Of a DNA stretch of 14,510 nt, positions 11,379 through 14,510 are shown piece after piece. The position numbers and the translations under genes were made by a program. The first letter of the stretch is position 1, and every line of letters starts with the position of its first letter. Source of the DNA: Geobacter sp. (GTDB lineage: Bacteria > Desulfobacterota > Desulfuromonadia > Geobacterales > Geobacteraceae); NCBI GenBank assembly GCA_003490025.1, contig DNJC01000096.1:60901-75410 (forward strand). The letters are read 5' to 3'. The notes beneath the pieces were generated by a model. That model did no database searches. It was given only the letters and a program-made list of their open reading frames with translations, and had not been told where the DNA came from.

Positions 11379-12125
11379 GTGAAAATTCTGCTTACCAATG
11401 ACGACGGCGTGCACGCTCCCGGCCTCGCCGCTCTCATCAAACGTGTCTCCGAAGTGGCGCAGGTCGTCGTGGTCGCGCCGGACCGGGAGCAGAGCGCCGT
11501 CTCCCACGCGCTCACCCTGCATCACCCCTTGAGAGCCGCCCGCATCAGCGACAACATCTTCTCCGTCGAGGGAACCCCCACCGATTGCGTCAACCTCGGC
11601 ATCCACAGCCTCCTTTCCTTCCGCCCCGACCTGGTCATCTCGGGGGTGAACCGCGGTGCCAATATTGCGGACGACGTCACCTACTCGGGCACGGTCGCGG
11701 CCGCGCTGGAGGCTACCCTGATGGGGATCCCGGCCATAGCCGTCTCCCTTTGCACCAAGGGGGCCGGGGAGAATTTCGATGCGGCGGCCGCCTGCGCGGC
11801 GCGCCTCGCCTGCACTGTCCAGAAGCAGGGGCTCCCGCGCGACACCTATCTGAACGTGAACGTCCCGGACCTCCCGGAGGAGCGCCTCCTCCCCCCGCTC
11901 ATCACCTGCCAGGGAAAACGGAGCTACGAGGGAACCATCGTGGACAAGGTCGATCCGCGCGGGCGAAACTACTACTGGATCGGCACCGCCGACCTCAGTT
12001 TCGAGGACATCCCCGGGACCGACTACCATGCCGTCTCCCGGGGGCACGTCTCCATTTCGCCTCTGCACATCGATCTCACCAACCACGCATCCATCGAGGC
12101 GCTGCAGGGCTGGGAAGTGCGGTGA
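11379..12125 (+). CDS. surE: 5'/3'-nucleotidase and exopolyphosphatase SurE
   Basis: The product is 248 aa. The GTG at 11379 is chosen because the family always begins MKILLTNDDG and GAGGGA lies just upstream. SurE hydrolyses nucleoside 5'- and 3'-monophosphates with a divalent metal. The metal ligands Asp8 and Asp9 (TNDDG), Ser39 (REQSA) and Asn91 (SGVNRGANI) are all present, together with TYSGTVAAALEA at 101-112. The C-terminal half is the usual dimerisation region (DTDYHAV-like GTDYHAVSRGHVSISPL). It heads the surE-pcm-rpoS-apt group, with pcm 60 bases downstream, and a stationary-phase survival role is known for this set. The 164-base spacer upstream contains a possible -10 (TACAAT at 11336) without a clear -35. 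Confidence 0.95.
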   Translation: MKILLTNDDGVHAPGLAALIKRVSEVAQVVVVAPDREQSAVSHALTLHHPLRAARISDNIFSVEGTPTDCVNLGIHSLLSFRPDLVISGVNRGANIADDVTYSGTVAAALEATLMGIPAIAVSLCTKGAGENFDAAAACAARLACTVQKQGLPRDTYLNVNVPDLPEERLLPPLITCQGKRSYEGTIVDKVDPRGRNYYWIGTADLSFEDIPGTDYHAVSRGHVSISPLHIDLTNHASIEALQGWEVR

Positions 12126-12132
12126 TGCTGGA

Positions 12133-12173
12133 CTTTCAGCACTGCTTTTGTTATATTTCCCCGCTGCTGAAAG
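12133..12173. other. 9-bp inverted repeat between surE and pcm
   Basis: CTTTCAGCA (12133-12141) and TGCTGAAAG (12165-12173) are perfect reverse complements separated by a 23-base T-rich loop. The loop holds TTATATTT, a possible -10. The repeat ends just before the pcm ribosome site (GGGGGATAG), so a folded RNA would present that site at its base. It could be an operator around a promoter or a translational control hairpin. Confidence 0.45.
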
Positions 12174-12185
12174 ATCGGGGGATAG

Positions 12186-12833
12186 ATGAATTCTGCTGTT
12201 GCACGAAAGAGGATGGTAGGCGAGCTGGTGAAACGGGGCATCACGGACCAGCGGGTGATAGACGCCATGCTCGAGATACCGAGGCATAAATTCGTCGAGG
12301 AGGCGATGGCCGCCCAGGCGTACAGCGACGGCTCGCTCCCCATAGGCGAGAAACAGACCATATCGCAGCCCTACATAGTGGCGAAGATGACCGAACTCCT
12401 GGCGCTCACCGGGCGCGAGAAGGTGCTCGAGCTTGGCACCGGCTCCGGCTACCAGGCCGCCATACTTGCCACGCTGGCGGACCGGGTCTGCACCGTGGAG
12501 CGGATCCGCCCGTTGGCGCTGAAGGCGCGCAAGGTGCTGGACAGCCTGAGACTTTTGAACGTGAACCTGAAGATCGGCGACGGAACCGAGGGGTGGCCCG
12601 AGGAGGGCCCTTATGACGCGATAATCGTCACCGCCGGCGCGCCTTGCCTTCCGGAATGCCTGATCGACCAGCTAGCCCCCGGCGGCCGGCTGGTGATCCC
12701 TGTGGGAGACCGGGTGGACCAGAGGCTCCTGGTGGTGAAGAAGGGGATGGACGGCAGCGTCAGCAGGGAAGAGGCCGACGACTGCCGTTTCGTCAGGCTC
12801 ATCGGAAAGAACGGCTGGAGTGAAGAGCAGTAG
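12186..12833 (+). CDS. pcm: Protein-L-isoaspartate O-methyltransferase
   Basis: The product is 215 aa. The ATG follows GGGGGATAG. The enzyme methylates isoaspartyl residues in damaged proteins with S-adenosylmethionine to start their repair. Family features: MLEIPRHKFVEE at 28-39, the AYSDGSLPIGEKQTISQPYIVA stretch at 45-66 holding the substrate-binding part, SAM motif I VLELGTGSGYQAAI at 80-93, the post-I acidic segment TVERI, and the later YDAIIVTAGAP. The length is typical. It sits between surE and rpoS, the classic arrangement in many proteobacteria, and likely shares transcripts with both. The end of the protein leaves 52 bases before rpoS, with no terminator seen. Confidence 0.95.
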   Translation: MNSAVARKRMVGELVKRGITDQRVIDAMLEIPRHKFVEEAMAAQAYSDGSLPIGEKQTISQPYIVAKMTELLALTGREKVLELGTGSGYQAAILATLADRVCTVERIRPLALKARKVLDSLRLLNVNLKIGDGTEGWPEEGPYDAIIVTAGAPCLPECLIDQLAPGGRLVIPVGDRVDQRLLVVKKGMDGSVSREEADDCRFVRLIGKNGWSEEQ

Positions 12834-12885
12834 CAAAGGCTGCAGGCACCACATCCCAAACCAAAGCTTTGCATAGGAGCCTTGC

Positions 12886-13872
12886 ATGGAAAACGACGAG
12901 CTGCTGGAGGAGAAGGAACCTCTTTTTCTAGATGTTGAGCAGGACCCGGACGCACTTGAACTCGGGGAGGTCGAGGAGGTAGACGAGCCTGCCGAGGTGG
13001 AGGAAGAGGAGATCAAGGCTGCGGTCGTGGAGCACTTCGACGACGCCATCAAGCTCTACCTGCGCGAGATCCAGAAGACCAAGCTCCTGACGGCCGACGA
13101 GGAGAAGGAATTAGCCGCGAAGATCGATCTCGGCGACAAGGCGGCCCGCGACAGGATGATCGTCTCCAATCTCCGGCTCGTGGTGAAGATCGCCAAGCGC
13201 TACATAAACCGCGGGCTTCCGTTCCTCGACCTGATAGAGGAGGGGAACATGGGGCTCATCAAGGCCGTGGAGCGCTTCAAGCTCTCCAAGGAGTGCCGCT
13301 TCTCCACCTATGCCACCTGGTGGATCAGGCAGTCCATAGAGCGCGCCCTGGTGAACCAGTCGCGCACCATCCGCCTTCCGGTGCACGTCTCCGACGACAT
13401 CAACAAGATGCTCCGCGTGACGCGCGAACTGGTGCAGAAGATGAACCGGGAGCCGACCATCAAGGAGGTCGCCGACACCCTCGATGTGAACGTCACCTAC
13501 GTCCGCCGGCTCATGGTTCTCCTGAAGAAGACCTATTCGATCGAAAGGCCGATGGGGGAGAACAACGACTACTTCCTCATCGACACCATCGAGGATACCT
13601 CGACCATATCGCCCGCGGTGCTGCTGGAGGACCTGAACAAGTACGAACTGGTCTCCAAGTGGTTCGAGACCCTCTCCGATGCGGAGAAGAAGATCCTGAC
13701 CCTTCGCTTCGGCCTGGACGACAAGGACCCGCAGACGCTGGACACCATCGGGCGCAGCTTCGGCGTCACCCGCGAGAGGATCCGGCAGATCGAGGCGAAG
13801 TCGCTGGAGAAACTGAGAAAGATCGTTGAGGCCACGGACATCATGGGGCGCAGCGCAACTACCGGTAAATAA
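12886..13872 (+). CDS. rpoS: RNA polymerase sigma factor RpoS (group 2 sigma-70)
   Basis: The product is 328 aa, with TAGGAG before the ATG. Residues 1-50 are an unusually acidic leader (runs of Glu, Asp), followed by region 1.2 (DAIKLYLREIQKTKLLTADEE, about 53-73). Region 2, about 86-160, has core-binding and -10 motifs RMIVSNLRLVVKIAKRY, then DLIEEGNMGLIKAVERF and FSTYATWWIRQSIERAL. Region 3 runs about 165-240 and the region 4 helix-turn-helix about 255-318 (TLDTIGRSFGVTRERIRQIEAKSLEKLR). The lack of the region 1.1 extension, the size and the position after pcm point to RpoS rather than RpoD. It directs stationary-phase and stress transcription. nlpD, often located before rpoS, is absent. 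apt follows after 15 bases, probably co-transcribed. Confidence 0.92.
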   Translation: MENDELLEEKEPLFLDVEQDPDALELGEVEEVDEPAEVEEEEIKAAVVEHFDDAIKLYLREIQKTKLLTADEEKELAAKIDLGDKAARDRMIVSNLRLVVKIAKRYINRGLPFLDLIEEGNMGLIKAVERFKLSKECRFSTYATWWIRQSIERALVNQSRTIRLPVHVSDDINKMLRVTRELVQKMNREPTIKEVADTLDVNVTYVRRLMVLLKKTYSIERPMGENNDYFLIDTIEDTSTISPAVLLEDLNKYELVSKWFETLSDAEKKILTLRFGLDDKDPQTLDTIGRSFGVTRERIRQIEAKSLEKLRKIVEATDIMGRSATTGK

Positions 13873-13887
13873 GGAGCGGCTGGATTA

Positions 13888-14403
13888 ATGGAAGATCTGA
13901 AAAGCATCATAAGGAACATCCCGGACTTCCCCAAGAAGGGGATACTTTTCAAGGACATCACCACGCTCCTGGGGGACGCCAAGTCCTTCCAGCGCATGGT
14001 CGACCTGCTGTCGCACCGCTATATCGGCGAGAAGATCGACAAGGTGGTGGGGGTGGAGGCCCGCGGCTTCATCATCGGGTCTGCGCTTGCGTACAAACTC
14101 GGCGCCGGTATCGTCCTGGTGAGAAAGCCGGGGAAGCTTCCCTCCGAGACCGTCAAGAAGACCTACGACCTGGAGTACGGCACCGACACGCTGGAGATCC
14201 ACACCGACGCCTTCAAGAAAGGCGACCGGGTGCTGATCGCGGACGACCTCTTGGCGACCGGCGGGACCATGGCCGCCGTCGTCGACATGATCAGCGGCAT
14301 GGGTGTGGAACTGGTCGAGTGCTGCTTCATGGCGGAGCTGGAGTTTCTGGAGGGGAGCAAGAAGCTTCCCGAAGGTAAGGTCTTCTCTTTGCTGAAGTTT
14401 TAA
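13888..14403 (+). CDS. apt: Adenine phosphoribosyltransferase
   Basis: The product is 171 aa, with AAGGAG upstream of the ATG. It converts adenine and PRPP to AMP in purine salvage, in the cytoplasm. Family features: IRNIPDFPKKGILFKDITTLL at 8-28, GVEARGFIIGSALAY at 55-69, RKPGKLPSET at 79-88, the substrate-loop segment YDLEYGTDTLEIH at 93-105, and the PRPP-binding motif VLIADDLLATGGT at 115-127. The length is standard. It begins 15 bases after rpoS, so it is likely read from the same transcript. No strong terminator is seen before the tRNA promoter. Confidence 0.96.
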   Translation: MEDLKSIIRNIPDFPKKGILFKDITTLLGDAKSFQRMVDLLSHRYIGEKIDKVVGVEARGFIIGSALAYKLGAGIVLVRKPGKLPSETVKKTYDLEYGTDTLEIHTDAFKKGDRVLIADDLLATGGTMAAVVDMISGMGVELVECCFMAELEFLEGSKKLPEGKVFSLLKF

Positions 14404-14412
14404 TAAAAGATC

Positions 14413-14441
14413 TTGCAAAACGGACGGTGCTATTGTATAAA
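14413..14441 (+). promoter_or_regulatory. Promoter of tRNA-Arg
   Basis: TTGCAA (14413-14418) and TATAAA (14436-14441) are 17 bp apart, and the tRNA begins 13 bases after the -10. An ACGGAC/GTCCGT inverted repeat (14420-14425, 14442-14447) encloses the -10 region. Confidence 0.65.
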
Positions 14442-14454
14442 GTCCGTCTGACTT

Positions 14455-14510
14455 GTCCCCGTAGCTCAGCAGGATAGAGCACTTCCCTCCTAAGGAAGGG
14501 GTCGGACGTT
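14455..14510 (+). tRNA. tRNA-Arg, anticodon CCT (cut by the right edge)
   Basis: The acceptor 5' strand GTCCCCG (14455-14461), D arm GCTC...GAGC (14464-14480) and anticodon stem CTTCC/GGAAG with loop CTCCTAA are visible, giving anticodon CCT (14489-14491) for the arginine codon AGG. The T arm and acceptor 3' strand lie beyond the window, so 56 of roughly 77 bases are seen. Confidence 0.92.

Overview
The window looks like ordinary chromosome of a GC-rich, Gram-negative deltaproteobacterium of the Geobacter type (Desulfuromonadota). This is an inference from the gene set and gene order (methylmalonyl-CoA mutase B12 subunit with MeaB, a DUF3108 protein, surE-pcm-rpoS-apt), not from a database match. 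Coding density is high from about 6 kb onward. The first 6 kb is looser and more accessory, with small orphan genes, a toxin-antitoxin pair, hairpin-rich spacers and repeats.

Left part (1-5000). A degenerate 21-bp tandem repeat runs off the left edge (2-190). Next come an orphan protein with a C-terminal fibronectin-III-like domain (509-1147) and its terminator, then a 92-aa orphan DNA-binding-like protein (1287-1565) whose promoter has a palindrome across the -10 box. A secreted DUF3108 protein lies on the minus strand (1694-2407). The spacer 2408-2986 holds a CRP/FNR-like dyad, a second palindrome, a terminator, a GC-rich palindromic repeat and a hairpin-dense block that may be a minus-strand small RNA. 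A complete hipB-hipA toxin-antitoxin operon follows (2987-4590). It is separated from a minus-strand tRNA-Val(CAC) by a spacer carrying terminators and a perfect 11-bp tandem repeat.

Middle part (5220-9895). A short cysteine-rich PAS protein looks truncated relative to signalling proteins with the same C-terminal motif. A vitamin B12 group follows: cobO (makes adenosylcobalamin), the B12-binding subunit of methylmalonyl-CoA mutase, and meaB (the G-protein chaperone that loads and protects that mutase). The catalytic mutase subunit is not in the window. Between the last two genes lies a striking inverted array of heptamers. An envelope pair follows: a membrane-anchored L,D-transpeptidase and a DedA membrane protein whose 3' end has absorbed a dispersed repeat.

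Right part (10196-14510). trmJ overlaps a SemiSWEET-like PQ-loop transporter gene by 4 bp. Then come surE, pcm, rpoS and apt, a stationary-phase and repair/salvage group in which the often-present nlpD is absent. A tRNA-Arg(CCT) is cut by the right edge and has its own promoter.

I did not find a convincing novel multi-gene system. The best leads are the candidate structured RNA at 2679-2902, the orphan regulator with a -10-overlapping operator at 1233-1565, the heptamer inverted array at 7115-7230, and the 21-bp coding-phase repeat at the left edge.
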